A stretch of 33,500 bases of DNA from Apostichopus japonicus (GCF_037975245.1 NC_092569.1:11899001-11932500); one strand, 5' to 3'. Counted from the first letter of the stretch, positions 20,614-32,895 are shown. Translations and numbers: made by a program. Notes: generated by a model from the sequence alone, not told the origin.

Positions 20614-23600
20614 GGATGGAATTACAACTATATTCTTAGAAAAAGAATAGTATAATTTAAAAAGTATGCAAAACATCAAATTTATATTAATGTGAATGAC
20701 GTAACAGGAATTATGAATTATAAAGAAAGACCAGAATTTGGAAGCATTCGGGTCACTTAATTGACTGTTATGCGTATACATGTCCTATAGTGTTTGTAAC
20801 AAAACGCTGGATTGAAGGAATCTTACAAATTCCCAAAATTTTCCATCTAAAAATGTAGGATTTCTTTCTGACTTGCAGCACAAAGTTATGAAAGAGTTCA
20901 TCTCCGTGAGATACATTAAATGGCCGCGTAATATCCAAAATTCCAAATTGTAAAGTTTAATTCATTTAACGCTTTTAAGCGCCTCTCATCAATAGATACT
21001 AAAAGAATGGAAACGAATAAAGATATATGTTCCTTTTCTTTTTTGATATGATCTGCAGGCTATACTGTTTGAGACGACTGCTTAAATCCCCCCCCCCATT
21101 TCCCTACCCTTTCTTTAACGGATAAATATATCAGCTGACTGTTAAAACATAACGAATTTGGCCAGAGAACAAAGAGAATGAAAAGGATTGCCTTTGTCTG
21201 AAAGTCCATTGTCTGAAATGGATACGGTCTGAAAATGTTTCATGCATACAGTATAAATAAAGTTACTAATGTATGGGGAAAAAAAAGATGTATAATACAG
21301 AATTAAAAACATAAAATCTTCTTAAAATAGGAATTGAAACTAAAAAAAAAAACAGTCTCGCAGATGAGTTTGAGACTTATAAGTCTCTTCAAATTTAGAC
21401 AACAAAATAAGGATATATGCGGAGAAGATTAATTTCAAATCATTGTCGAACAAGAACAACTTTAATCGTTGCACCGAAAACAAAACTAAAAAAAATATTA
21501 TTAAGAGCTTTACTTTTTCTCGTAACATATTTTGAATTACAACGTATTCGTGTTGTCAATGATTATTGTCTCGTTGTTAAGTTCAAGTGAATATTAGTTG
21601 GTAATGATGATATACCAAAAGTGAAACACAATACAAGCCCTTTATCTTGTTATTCATAACACATTTAATGGTACCATTTTTTTATTCAACATATCAGTCC
21701 CTGGGAACTTAAGAAAATGGAAAAGTAAAGGCACCAGGCGAAATATCCTGGGTTTCTGTAGGACATGGTACTTATACTGTAACTACTACCTTAAGTTCAG
21801 TATAATGTAGAACAAGCGTCGTCGCACGTTACCATTCTATACCTTCTTATTTCAAACTCGTTAGACGAAAATGGCGGTATCCCGAGTCGTGCTATGTATT
21901 ACTTAACCACTTCATGAGTTCGCAGTTTACAAACATTAATATGAATTAATAAAAAAACACTATTACTAAACTATGATTAAGAATTCAAGTTTTAAAAATT
22001 GTCTTACCAGATATTTTTCTTGTTTTTGCTGTCTTAAAAGAGAAATTTCGTTGTTAAATTCGGCTTGTTTTTTGGTGGGGAACTGATGGAAACGTTCTCT
22101 CTCTGCGAGGACTCCAAGAAATTATTATCATTGAGTTGGTTGTACCAGCTAAAATCAAACTGTAAAGATCGACTTACACTCTAGCGGGGGTCACGTGACG
22201 GAGAGAATAACTAATGAGTGGGCATCCAGCTACGAGATTCATTTGCATAAATTTATATTTCATACCAGCATATTTTCCTTCCCTTTTTTTCTTTGCAAAT
22301 ACATGGCACTAAGCAATGTCGTATGCTAGTATACTATAGTACGGTATATTGTATAGTGTATACGTTAAAATAGTACAGGGTATTGCCCATACACTGTGGT
22401 ATTGTGGGGAATATTGTGAAGTTACATGGTTGCAACGTACCGTGACTGCCTTCAGATTTTCTAGAGTATATTAAGCCTGGGTCGCTTTGAACTGATAGTG
22501 TATAGGCTACATAATATGTAACCTAATAGCATCAAAACCAGTATGGGTGGATAGTCAAGTTTCCGAAGCGAGTTGACAACAAAGAAACGGGTTACGCATT
22601 ACCATCCTTGTTGTTGATCTTCAGAATAAAATAATCAACAATTTTATAATTCTATTTTATTCGTTTTCTGTTTTCTGTTAAAGATCCCAAACGGAGACAA
22701 CATTCGTTGTTATATAGCTTTTGTATTATATTCCGAATTAACACGTTTTTAACTCTAATGTCACTCCCCACCGCCCGCCCCCCCCCTTCCCACCCCTTCC
22801 CCGATATGACTGTGCATGCCTCTCTGTGGTCACTTCTCATCGTCTAATAGTTTAACATTGCGAAGATGGTTCGCCATGTTTACAACTCAAACTTTTTAAA
22901 CTGAAATTTGTTATAAATTCATGCTTTTATTTTAATATTTTTGCGACATAACCGTATATATTTAAAAAAAATCCACATCTATAGGGTTGTTATCATATTG
23001 ATTTCATAATTCACGGTATATGATGGCGGTAACCGTATAGCTCGTTGAAGCACACGTACATACACGTGTAGTACAAACACGGCGTCAGTATAAACATCTC
23101 ATTACATACAGACATATGGAAATAAATGCATCTATGAATTAAAAAAAATTATGTAGTATAAAATTGGATTCAGATTAATTCATAGTTTGTAAAGACAAAG
23201 GAAAAGTAGGAACGTAGATAGGGGGCGCGTGGAATGGGGGAAGAGTGTATAATAATTTCATCAGTATATCAGTATGTTGGTATGCCTGAACATATAATGA
23301 AATGGCCGCGCGGACAATGACGTCATAGATTCAAATGCAGAGTTCAAAGATTTCAAAAATAACAATCAAACCCTGCCATTTATTTTTTTTTTAATTTATA
23401 CGCACATGTAACGAAATGACATATTGGTCGAAAAAAATCATAGCAATGTTAATCTTTTCCAATATATCGGGTTGTTTTAGCATCCAAGCACCCTTAATCA
23501 AACATACATCTATCAAACGGAGAGGTGGTGTTGGGCCCTCTCCTTACACCCCTCAATGGGAAACAGATCATAATTGGATTATTTTGCTCCTCCCCAAAAA

Positions 23601-23883
23601 ACCTTACTTGGATCGGCCAGTGTCTTGTCCAAATAACTCGATAATCCTTTCGGCGTCCCTTATATTTTTTTATTTTATGTGTGAATATCATCGTGTGCAG
23701 AACGCAATATGTAATACCTAATCTAATAGAGGTATACACCCTTCTTGTTTACAAAAAAAAAACCGTTAATTCCATTTCGCTATCTGATATGAATCAAGAT
23801 AGTGTCCATCAATCCCGTTGTTATGACCTACTATCTTCAACCTGCACTTTTGCGCATATCATTAACTACAATATTATACTCTC
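20612..23883. other. Non-coding, no gene seen
   Basis: Over 3 kb of AT-rich sequence with no recognised gene, large repeat or RNA. It contains C-runs near 21089-21098 and 22776-22788 and one exact TGACGTCA (23318-23325). The frames at 23416-23721 (101 residues), 23494-23739 minus and 23681-23983 overlap one another and have no motif that I recognise. A diverged exon could be missed by eye. Confidence 0.45.
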
Positions 23884-24083
23884 CCCTCGTCCGTCAAAGG
23901 AAAGATTAGATACAGTATACTTGAAAGCTACAATATGGCTGTATTATATTGGTGATTCCCTCGTCCACGAAAGGATAGATTAGAGATATATACTTGAAAG
24001 CTACAATATGGCTGTATTATATTGGTGCTTCCCTCGTCCGCCAAAGGATAGATTAGATACATATACTTGTAAGCTACAATACT
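23884..24083 (+). repeat. 74-bp tandem repeat, about 2.7 copies
   Basis: Units start at 23884, 23958 and 24031 (periods 74 and 73). Each contains CCCTCGTCC, GGATAGATTAGA (GGAAAGATTAGA in the first unit), ATACTTG and AGCTACAATA. The first two also contain TGGCTGTATTATATTGGTG, and the third unit is cut short. This is the first of four arrays in the 23.9-28.6 kb cluster. Confidence 0.9.
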
Positions 24084-25083
24084 TTAGTGTACTAAACTCG
24101 TAGGGTGCATGGCACGATGACATTAAGGTATTTATATCTTAGGATCACATAATGAATCAAGTAAAAGCTTTGATTAACCCAGCGCTTCCTGCATTCATTG
24201 AGCTATATGATGAAAACCCTCCCATTTCAAGAGATGCATTTATCTTGTTACATAGGCTATATAGTTGTTTACTTCGATGGTGTATCCACTCATGACTGGA
24301 TATTATAGGCAACATTAAAAGGACAAATTTAAGATCTTGCTTATAACGTTCAACTATATATAATACAAATTTCGAGGGTCGGCGGTCCTTGTTACAATAC
24401 GGATGAATTATAATGAGCAGTTGATTATATAAGGACGGAAATCAAGCACATTCGTTAGCTGCAACATGGCTCTCTGAAAAAAAAAACAATGTTGATTGTA
24501 ATATCTTCACTGGCTATTGATCTATTCAAATATGTGTTCGTTCAATTACATAAAGTCAGCCTGTAATAAGTTATACGTTCTATAAGAAACGATAAGAAAC
24601 TATAAGAAAAAAGTGATTCCATTTAGAAGATATCACAGATTTATTGTTGTTATTTTTTCTTTTCTTTTTTTTTCCACACACAAGGCTGAATACTTGAGCT
24701 AGTTTATAGTTATGTCATCATCATCATGTGCTCTTCATTATTTGCTTTAGTCCATTACAATTTTTATTTTCTGTAATAGAGATGGGTTTTGTAAATGCCA
24801 AATCTAACATTTTGAACCTCTTAACATTTACCTAATGCTGTTGTTACAGTGTCCTCACACTCATAGCATAATAACTTTGAAAATACGAAAAGGGGAACAA
24901 AGAGAAATTAAAACAATTATGATTCTAGTGGCATTATGAGGACATCACAGATATACAAAATGAAAGCTACTAGATATGACTTTTAAATAAGGATTCATCC
25001 CAAACGGAACAAGGTTTTTCTGATCTGGTCAGACCGTTGGTTGCGTTTGTATCCCCTTATTATTACTGCGAGTGATGGTCGGC
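24084..25083. other. Non-coding, no gene seen
   Basis: About 1 kb between arrays with no gene recognised. A short imperfect triplet of ATAAGAAA units lies at about 24582-24610. Confidence 0.5.
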
Positions 25084-26059
25084 TAGGTATCGATTTCTGA
25101 CTGGAGATCCTGGTCGGTGAGGCAGAGTGTATGTTGAGGCCGACCGCCTTTGACCAGCGTAGCAGTACCTCACTGATTACAGCTATGTTAGATGTGACTA
25201 AGTGTGAGGTATCTATTTATGACTGGATATCATGGTCGGTAAGTCAGAGTGTATGTTGAGGCCGACCGCCTTCGACCATCGTAGCAGTACCTCACTGATT
25301 ACAGCTATGTTAGATGTGACTAAGTGTGAGGTATCTATTTCTGACTGGAGATCATGTTCGGTAAGCCAGAGTGTATGTTGAGGCCGACCGCCTTCGACTA
25401 GCGTAGCAGTACCTCACTGATTACAGCTATGTAAGGTGTGACCAAGTGTGAGGTATCTATTTCTGACTGGAGATCATGTTCGGTGTGGCAGAGTGTATGT
25501 TGAGGCCGACCGCCTTCGACCATCGTAGCAGTACCTCACTGATTACAGCTATGTTAGATGTGACTAAGTGTGAGGTATCTATATCTGACTGGAGATCATG
25601 TTCGGTAAGCCAGAGTGTATGTTGAGGCCGACCGCCTTCGACTAGCGTAGCAGTACCTCACTGATTACAGCTATGTTAGGTGTGACTAAGTGTGAGGTAT
25701 CTATTTCTGACTGGAGATCATGTTCGGTGTGGCAGAGTGTATGTTGAGGCCGACCGCCTTCGACTAGCGTAGCAGTACCTCACTGATTACAGCTATGTTA
25801 GGTGTGACTAAGTGTGAGGTATCTATATCTGACTGGATATCATGGTCGGTGAATCAGAGTGTATGTTGAGGCTGACCGCCTTCGACTAGCGTAGCAGTAC
25901 CTCACTGATTACAGCTATGTTAGGTGTGACTAAGTGTGAGGTATCTATTTCTGACCGGAGATCATGTTCGGTAAGCCAGAGTGTATGTTGAGGCCGACCG
26001 CCTTCGACCATCGTAGCAGTACCTCACTGATTACAACTATGTTAGATGTGACTAAGCGT
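25084..26059 (+). repeat. 122-bp satellite, 8 copies
   Basis: Units start at 25084, 25206, 25328, 25450, 25572, 25694, 25816 and 25938, an exact 122-bp period throughout. Each contains GAGGTATCTAT, AGAGTGTATGTTGAGGC, CGACCGCCTT, AGCAGTACCTCACTGATTAC and TGTGACTAAG. TACCTCAC near the end of one unit is the reverse complement of GTGAGGTA at the junction with the next, so every join can form an 8-bp stem. Variant sites (GGTAAGCC or GGTGTGGC; ACTAGCG or ACCATCG) separate the copies into types. No frame is maintained, because 122 is not a multiple of three. Confidence 0.97.
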
Positions 26060-26258
26060 GTACATTATATATAGTTGCGAAGATATGAATGTTGTTAATT
26101 CGTCAACAGTAAAGGTCAGACGGGATCATTCAATAGATATATACTGGCAATCCTACATTATTTTATTATACAACTTGTTGCAACTATACCAGTAACATTT
26201 TTTGATATTCCTAGGGTATACCCACAGAAATATACAAATGTATATCATTAAATGTTTA
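26060..26258. other. Spacer between two satellite arrays
   Basis: About 200 bp of unique-looking AT-rich sequence between the 122-bp and 71-bp arrays. No similarity to either unit is obvious. Confidence 0.6.
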
Positions 26259-27730
26259 GCTGTGGATATATAGTTACATTAGGCTATCGACACTTAATGC
26301 AGTCAAACACGATGGCGGAATATATCAAGTCTGTGGATATATAGTTACATGAGGCTATCGACACTCAATGAAGTCAAACACGATGACGGAATATATCAAG
26401 TCTGTGGATATATAGTTACATTAGGCTAACGACACTCAATACCGCAAACACGATGACGGAATATATCAAGTGTGTAGATATATAGTTACATTAGGCTATC
26501 GACACTCAATGAAGTCAAACACGATGACGGAATATATCAAGTCTGTGGATATATAGTTACATTAGGCTATCGACACTCAATGAAGTCAAACACGATGATG
26601 GAATATATCAAGTCTGTAGATATATAGTTACATGAGGCTATCGACACTCAATGAAGTCAAACACGATGATGGAATATTTCAAGTCTGTGGATATATAGTT
26701 ACATGAGGCTATCGACACTCAATGAAGTCAAACACGATGATGGAATATATCAAGTCTGTGGATATATAGTTACATTAGGCTATCGACACTCAATGAAGTC
26801 AAACACGATGACGGAATATATCAAGTCTGTGGATATATAGTTACATTAGGCTATCGACACTCAATGAAGTCAAACACGATGACGGAATATATCAAGTCTG
26901 TGGATATATAGTTACATTAGGCTATCGACACTCAATGCAGTCAAACACGATGATGGAATATATCAAGTCTGTGGATATATAGTTACATTAGGCTATCGAC
27001 ACTCAATGCAGTCAAACACGATGACGGAATATATCAAGTATGTGGATATATAGTTACATTAGGCTATCGACACTCAATGAAGTCAAACACGATGATGGAA
27101 TATATCAAGTCTGTAGATATATAGTTACATTAGGCTATCGACACTCAATGAAGTCAAACACGATGACGGAATATATCAAGTCTGTGGATATATAGTTACA
27201 TTAGGCTATCGACACTCAATGCAGTCAAACACGATGACGGAATATATCAAGTCTGTGGATATATAGTTACATTAGGCTATCGACACTTAATGCAGTCAAA
27301 CACGATGACGGAATATATCAAGTCTGTGGATATATAGTTACATTAGGCTATCGACACTCAATGAAGTCAAACACGATGATGGAATATATCAAGTCTGTAG
27401 ATATATAGTTACATTAGGCTATCGACACTCAATGAAGTCAAACACGATGACGGAATATATCAAGTATGTGGATATATAGTTACATTAGGCTATCGACACT
27501 TAATGCAGTCAAACACGATGACGGAATATATCAAGTATGTGGAAAATAGTTACATTAGGTTATCGACACTCAATGCAGTCAAACACGATGACGGAATATA
27601 TCAAGTATGTGGATATATAGTTATATTAGGCTATCGACACTCAATGAAGTCAAACACGATGACGCAGTATATCAAGTCTGTGGATATATAGTTACAGAAG
27701 TTAGGCTATCGACACTCAATATAGTCATAC
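26259..27730 (+). repeat. 71-bp satellite, about 20.7 copies
   Basis: The unit begins TGTGGATATATAGTTACA and continues TTAGGCTATCGACACTCAAT, G[A/C]AGTCAAACACGATGA and [C/T]GGAATATATCAAG. Starts run from 26261 to 27679 with period 71, apart from single-base deletions in the copies starting 26403 and 27538. The last unit is partial and carries a six-base insert. Variants recur (TGTAG, CATGAGGC, CTTAATGCAG, GATGG). The 62-residue frame at 27503-27691 is satellite translation, not a gene. Confidence 0.97.
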
Positions 27731-28014
27731 ACACGCAGTGCGTCATTTCTTGCTGAGATTCAGATTTATAAATGCCCCCGCCCCGCCCAGTCCCGCCCTT
27801 TTTAACAAGGGCATATGAGAGCCCCGGGAACCATTATGTGGCCCCTTTTTTTTGTATACTCTCATTTTCCTTAAGTATACATATCCACTTTAGACAAAAC
27901 TTGTCCCTCCCCCGTGAGTGACCCCGGGCTATACCAAGTCTCACCCCACCCCCACCCCATCATGATGCATGTACACATTGAGAGATTTAATGACACGATG
28001 ATGTGGGCTGAGAG

Positions 28015-28016
<2 letters not shown>
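27731..28016. other. GC-richer spacer, no gene seen
   Basis: This short spacer is richer in C than its flanks (CCCCGCCCCGCCCAG, GCCCCGGGAACC, CCCACCCCCACCCC). It resembles the C-rich ends seen in some DNA transposons, but no inverted partner was found. Confidence 0.45.
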
Positions 28017-28596
<580 letters not shown>

Positions 28597-28597
<1 letters not shown>

Positions 28598-30629
28598 TAA
28601 GTTATGTTTTAGATAACTTTCAACTGTGAAGAGGTCAAACAAATCGAGCAATTTGACAAATGAACACGCGAACAGATGAACGACGGCAAGTAATATATGC
28701 TCATTTATTACCAAATCAATTAATAACTTAGTGTTAGGATATGATAACATATGCAGTGGCGCCATGTCGAATTATGTTAACAAAAACCATATAGTTGTAA
28801 ACGGCAACCGAAACCACGTTTTACAGAACCGACGTTCTTATGGCAGTCGGTCTTAATAACTTATAATAGAGGTAACCATATTTTGAATCACCATTTAAAC
28901 CCGTCTACGTTATAAATTGCATTATATATATTACAGTAATAACACAAGTACACAGTTGCATCCAATATTCATCAATTTACATGCGAGCCTTTATATGTTA
29001 ACCACTGGTAAATGGGTTTAACCTTACGTTGTGGTTAAGACCAAATGTTTTAACACTGTATATGCATGCTGTGGGCGTATAGTGTACGTATACACGTTTG
29101 ACTTGCAATAATACAATAATGACTTTTGCGGTAAATATTCTTGTATTTTTATAAAGACAATACTGAACTAGACTATTCAAAATACACCCGTGCATGGACA
29201 CGCGAATAAATCATCTTAACAATCGTTCAACAAGGGTAGAAAAAAAAATTAAACACAATGCAGCCTATGTACACGATCAAGAATAAACTAATAAAAATAT
29301 GTATTAGTAGGCATATGCGCCTGCAGATATTGGGTCATACAAAAGTCAAAATGTGTCTTCATGTTAAGGTTCTCCCAAAGAAATTAAATATTTGAATAAA
29401 CCACCAAATATACTGATAGAAGTCGACAAAGTATAAGTTTGTTTTAAGGTTATATACTTGAGTGGGTAGCCTGAAGTGCCGCACATCTGTAATAACTGCA
29501 AAGTTGAACATTGTTATGGAAAATCGAAAGCATGCACTTTAAAACATATTGGATCAACGTTACATGAGTGGGTGTTTTTTTTGTGCTGAGTAACGTCTTT
29601 AAATTTTGTACTGTAATGAGACACGCGGCCCTTTACCGGTTTAGTATATAGGCCTATACCTCTTCTGAATAATTTATTTCAAAGTTGCTACCAGGTGTGC
29701 AAGCATGCTACTGTTGTAAACTCCAGAGAAATTTTACCAATAAAGTTAAGTGGCGAATAAAATCTTAATTCATAAATCTTGTTATGAAATGGATTTTCTT
29801 TTCTTCTATTTTTTTTTAGGTAAAAAATAAAAAAAAAATAAAATTATAACATATTAAAACATGTTTCAACATATAGACTGCGAGCTGAAATGGCCCGAAA
29901 GGCTTTTGGTAAACCACAATATTATTATTTATGAGCGCGTTATCTTGTTATATGGGTAATAGGCCTTTATACGTGAATGGTATAGCTTGTATGCACAATT
30001 TATTATAAAGTCATTGTGAAAAGTGGAAAACAGTACAGGTCCAAATAAAATGTCTGTCAGATACAAAAGCATGAAGCTGGAAATTATGTCACAGCACGAA
30101 CCTTCAAGATGGCGACTTCAAGAAACGTTGAACTGCAGGGCCTACCCGATCTGCGTGTCATCATGACCTCTTGGCTACGGGTGTTGTCCAATAATGCCAA
30201 GAATGGTTAACAAAATGTCAAAATGACACGAAACGGGATGTACTCTCTATACACTACCGGTATAGGTCTAGCTTATGGAAGGTTTAGCCTATACGTAAAG
30301 CTTGAAATATGCCTCCTGCATGGTTGGGGTCTTTTATGCGTGTCCAAATATATGGATTGGATAAACCATTGAAAATGTTACACAGACTAAAGCATAATAT
30401 TCTTTAAAATACGAGATGGAGTTATCCAAAGACACCCACAATTATAAGCCCCTTCTGCTCGTACCCGACCCCCCCCCCCCCCACAACCTGTTTTTCCTTC
30501 AGATGTAGCCGTCCGACCCTCACGATATTAGATTTTTCTTCTGTACAAAGCCCGATCTTGATCGTGGCCTACAGATTGGGTCATTCGGCGAGACAATCTC
30601 CCTCCTCCTTTCTCAGTCGGCCTCCTACA
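28597..30629. other. Non-coding, no gene seen
   Basis: About 2 kb with no recognised gene. It contains one TAGGCCTA (29649-29656), an A-rich run near 29815-29842 and a C-run near 30469-30482. Confidence 0.5.
30622..30629 (+). repeat. hAT target-site duplication, left copy
   Basis: CTCCTACA lies directly left of the hAT-like terminal repeat. The identical eight bases lie directly right of the element at 31875-31882. Eight base pairs is the expected duplication length for the hAT superfamily. Confidence 0.85.
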
Positions 30630-31874
30630 CAGTGGCGGCGGAACCGGGGGGGCTTGGGGGGGGGCTCAGCCCCCCCCCAATGAAAAAGTTGAGGGGGCAA
30701 ATGCATGATAAGCCCCCCCAATATTTACCAAGGCTCCGAAACGTGCATCTGCCCATCTTTTAATGCATACTTGTCGATCTGTCCGATGCACACGTATACT
30801 ATATAGGTGTAATAATTAAATATGATAATTGATTGTCTGTATCATGCCTCATCGAATATTAGTGTTTTAAATAAGAGGGTAATAAGCTAAACGCTACACT
30901 CATCAACATTTGCGTTTACACTACGAGTACATGCAAGGCGTGGAACATGGCTTTATGTTTAAACGCAATCAATTATTAAACGAACAAAAACACAATATTA
31001 GCATTTCGCCTGTACTGTATAGGGTACATGCATTCATGACATGATGACAGTGCTAGGTCATAGAAATTTGTTGGCAACTGCACATGGTTTTGGAATTACC
31101 CATTTGTTGACATTAAGAAATGCTTTCTGTTTTTTTCTTATGACATTTATTTAATTCAGGGGCGTCGGAGCCGGTACGGGCAGGTCCGGCGAACGCCGGA
31201 CCAATATTCACGACGCAAGAAAAAAAAAAGTAGGACTAAAAAATGGAATAAAAAATCTCGGAGGTATATGTTTCAATAAGTTTCAATAATAATGACGGCA
31301 AGTAGGCTAAATGTGACTACTCTGGAATGGCAGGGGTCTTATTTTCAAGCTCGGGAAGTGCCATTTCCTGCAATCTGGGAGGCATATTTTCAAAATTATC
31401 TCCATTACGCTACGCGCCAATCATGGTGGCGCGTAGCGCAGTTTGACCTACCAAACGTCCCCCGATAATTATGATAGTTGGCCACACTCTGAACCGCCGC
31501 ACCAATCAAAAATAGCTTCCGACGCCCTTGTAATTATTGCACTTAATTGCAAGTAGTAATTTACTACACTCAAAAACGTCTTTGCGAGAACACGTCGAGT
31601 AATAGCTACTCTCTTAAAACACCATCGAATATACAAATTACAATGTTTTTACAGATTTTTACGTGCAATCTGAGAAATTGCAGGCTTGAGACCCATGTTT
31701 TAGGGCTAGGTATTCGCAGCATAAAACACTCGGGAAGTGCCGTTTCCGGCCATCTGGGGGGTTTGAAAAACCCAACATTTTCTTGTACGCTCCGCGCCAA
31801 CCGATGGTGGCGCTCCGCTTAGATAGTCTCCACATATTAGCCCCCCCAATAATTTTCCCGTTCCGCCGCGCCTG
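30630..31874. mobile_element. Non-autonomous hAT-like DNA transposon, 1,245 bp
   Basis: The left end reads CAGTGGCGGCGGAACCGG. The reverse complement of the right end reads CAGGCGCGGCGGAACGGG, giving 15 of 18 matches. Exact 8-bp direct repeats CTCCTACA flank it at 30622-30629 and 31875-31882. Terminal inverted repeats starting CAG together with an 8-bp duplication are diagnostic of hAT. The left subterminal region is rich in G-runs and C-runs (30648-30720). No transposase frame is present, so the element would need a transposase supplied elsewhere. A second, related element is inserted at 31157-31530, so the original length was about 870 bp. The perfect target duplication suggests a fairly recent insertion. 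Confidence 0.88.
31157..31530. mobile_element. Nested 374-bp hAT-like MITE
   Basis: The left end reads CAGGGGCGTCGGAGCC. The reverse complement of the right end reads CAAGGGCGTCGGAAGC, 13 of 16 matching. It sits inside the 1,245-bp element. Its 31350-31440 interval resembles the host element's 31729-31820 interval in the same orientation (CTCGGGAAGTGCC, TTTCC, ATCTGGG, GCGCCAA, ATGGTGGCGC), so the two are related families with a common right-end module. A perfect 12-bp hairpin lies at 31408-31438. The flanks ATTTAATT and TAATTATT do not form a clean 8-bp duplication, so the exact boundary or superfamily is less certain than for the outer element. Confidence 0.7.
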
Positions 31875-31882
31875 CTCCTACA
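31875..31882 (+). repeat. hAT target-site duplication, right copy
   Basis: CTCCTACA is identical to 30622-30629 and directly follows the right terminal inverted repeat. Confidence 0.85.
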
Positions 31883-31926
31883 CCCCCCCCCCCAATTACT
31901 TGAGTCAATAATAGCTCCTTTTTCCC

Positions 31927-32140
31927 CATTGAGGTTTGTGTTGCATCTGAGCAAAGGACACAATGGTTTGTGTATTAGACTATACAGTTCAGTCACTTCC
32001 ATTGATGAACCTCAGTTGTTTCAAAGGTTATGTCTCGATCACATATTGACAGTGTTATTGGAATACAACCTAAATGCATAAAAATTTTGTTCTAACAGTC
32101 TACAGCAAATTTTGTGCCCTAAATCATCCTTTAACAAGTG
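31927..32140 (+). repeat. Old dispersed repeat, copy 2
   Basis: Diverged copy of the 19665-19910 repeat in the same orientation, starting about 45 bp after the hAT target duplication. Shared words in order are GTTGCATCTG, ATGGT-TGTGT-TTAGACTA, CAGTTCAG, AGTGTTATT, ATACAACC and ATCCTTTAACAA. The family is unknown. Confidence 0.5.
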
Positions 32141-32183
32141 CCGGATTAACATATTGTGGAGCCCCGACCATCGTGTACAAGGA

Positions 32184-32262
32184 CAACCCCCTCCCCTTCA
32201 CTCCCCTCCCCTCCCCTTCACTCCCCTCCCCTCCCCTTCCCTCCCCTACCCTCCCCTTATTG
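32184..32262 (+). repeat. (TCCCC)n polypyrimidine tract
   Basis: Pentamer TCCCC/CTCCC repeats with CTTCACTCCCC interruptions. The strand is almost entirely pyrimidine, so the complement is G-rich. The overlapping frames here are repeat translation. Confidence 0.9.
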
Positions 32263-32572
32263 AGTTTGGTAAACACAACCCCAAACCAGAAACTTTGGAA
32301 TGTGTTGCCTTGAAAATGCTCACGTCGGAGACCGCCGTGAGCTTGGGAACCCAATATATACGTATGCATATTGTATGATCCCGACACTATCCTGAATTGA
32401 CAACAAAAAAATTTGAATGAAGAAATAAACATAGAATTTAAAGACATCATGAAATATAAACTGATTCCTTTTTGGAAATTGTACTCACATTGTTCTCATG
32501 CAATGCAATAAACTGCAATTTGGGTGTTTACGTGTCTCAAGTAACTACTAAATTTTAAGATTTCTGTCTGTG

Positions 32573-32600
32573 CATGGAGCTCTTCGGTAATAGCTCCATG
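32573..32600 (+). other. Perfect 9-bp stem hairpin
   Basis: CATGGAGCT (32573-32581) pairs perfectly with AGCTCCATG (32592-32600) across a 10-base loop. No adjacent gene is recognised. It does not match the conserved histone 3' stem-loop, and it lacks a T-run to act as a polymerase III terminator. Its meaning is unknown. Confidence 0.5.
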
Positions 32601-32895
32601 GTCTGTGTGACAATTGAAACCGCAAAAGTACGGTGGCCGAAACGCGCATTGACAGATATCATTACGAGGTGGGGATACAACGGCTTAAAAGTTACTTGTA
32701 AGCCTAGAAGTCGCCTGTGTGATCGAAATACTGTGTTATACTGCAGGATCACTGACTACCGTTCTTGAAAAACTGTTGAAATAATGTGATTCTTGATACG
32801 AACAGGACGAAAGCAACACCCACCTCGCCCCTTCCATAAATGGCTCTATACTTCCTTCACCTCATCAATCATTCACCCGCCCCGTTAATTTCACC

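Noticed and set aside
23416-23983. Three overlapping ~100-residue frames as a small gene
   Set aside because: They lie on both strands and in different frames over AT-rich DNA, without motifs, signal peptide pattern or repeat-independent coding signal.
25166-25173. TACCTCA as a let-7 seed match in each 122-bp unit
   Set aside because: It matches only part of the seed (the next base is G, not C), there is no evidence of transcription, and repetition follows from the satellite. Coincidence is likelier.
25084-27730. Possible CRISPR array, because units repeat regularly
   Set aside because: The whole 122-bp and 71-bp units repeat with no unique spacers, there are no cas genes, and the DNA is eukaryotic in character. 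These are satellites.
17675-27730. Telomere-like TTAGGC words in the 25-bp and 71-bp repeats
   Set aside because: The word occurs once per 25-bp or 71-bp unit, not as a continuous hexamer array, so it is not telomeric sequence.
32574-32768. 64-codon frame as a possible exon
   Set aside because: The residues look protein-like, but no domain is recognised, no convincing splice context was defined, and the opposite strand carries an equally long frame (32555-32752).
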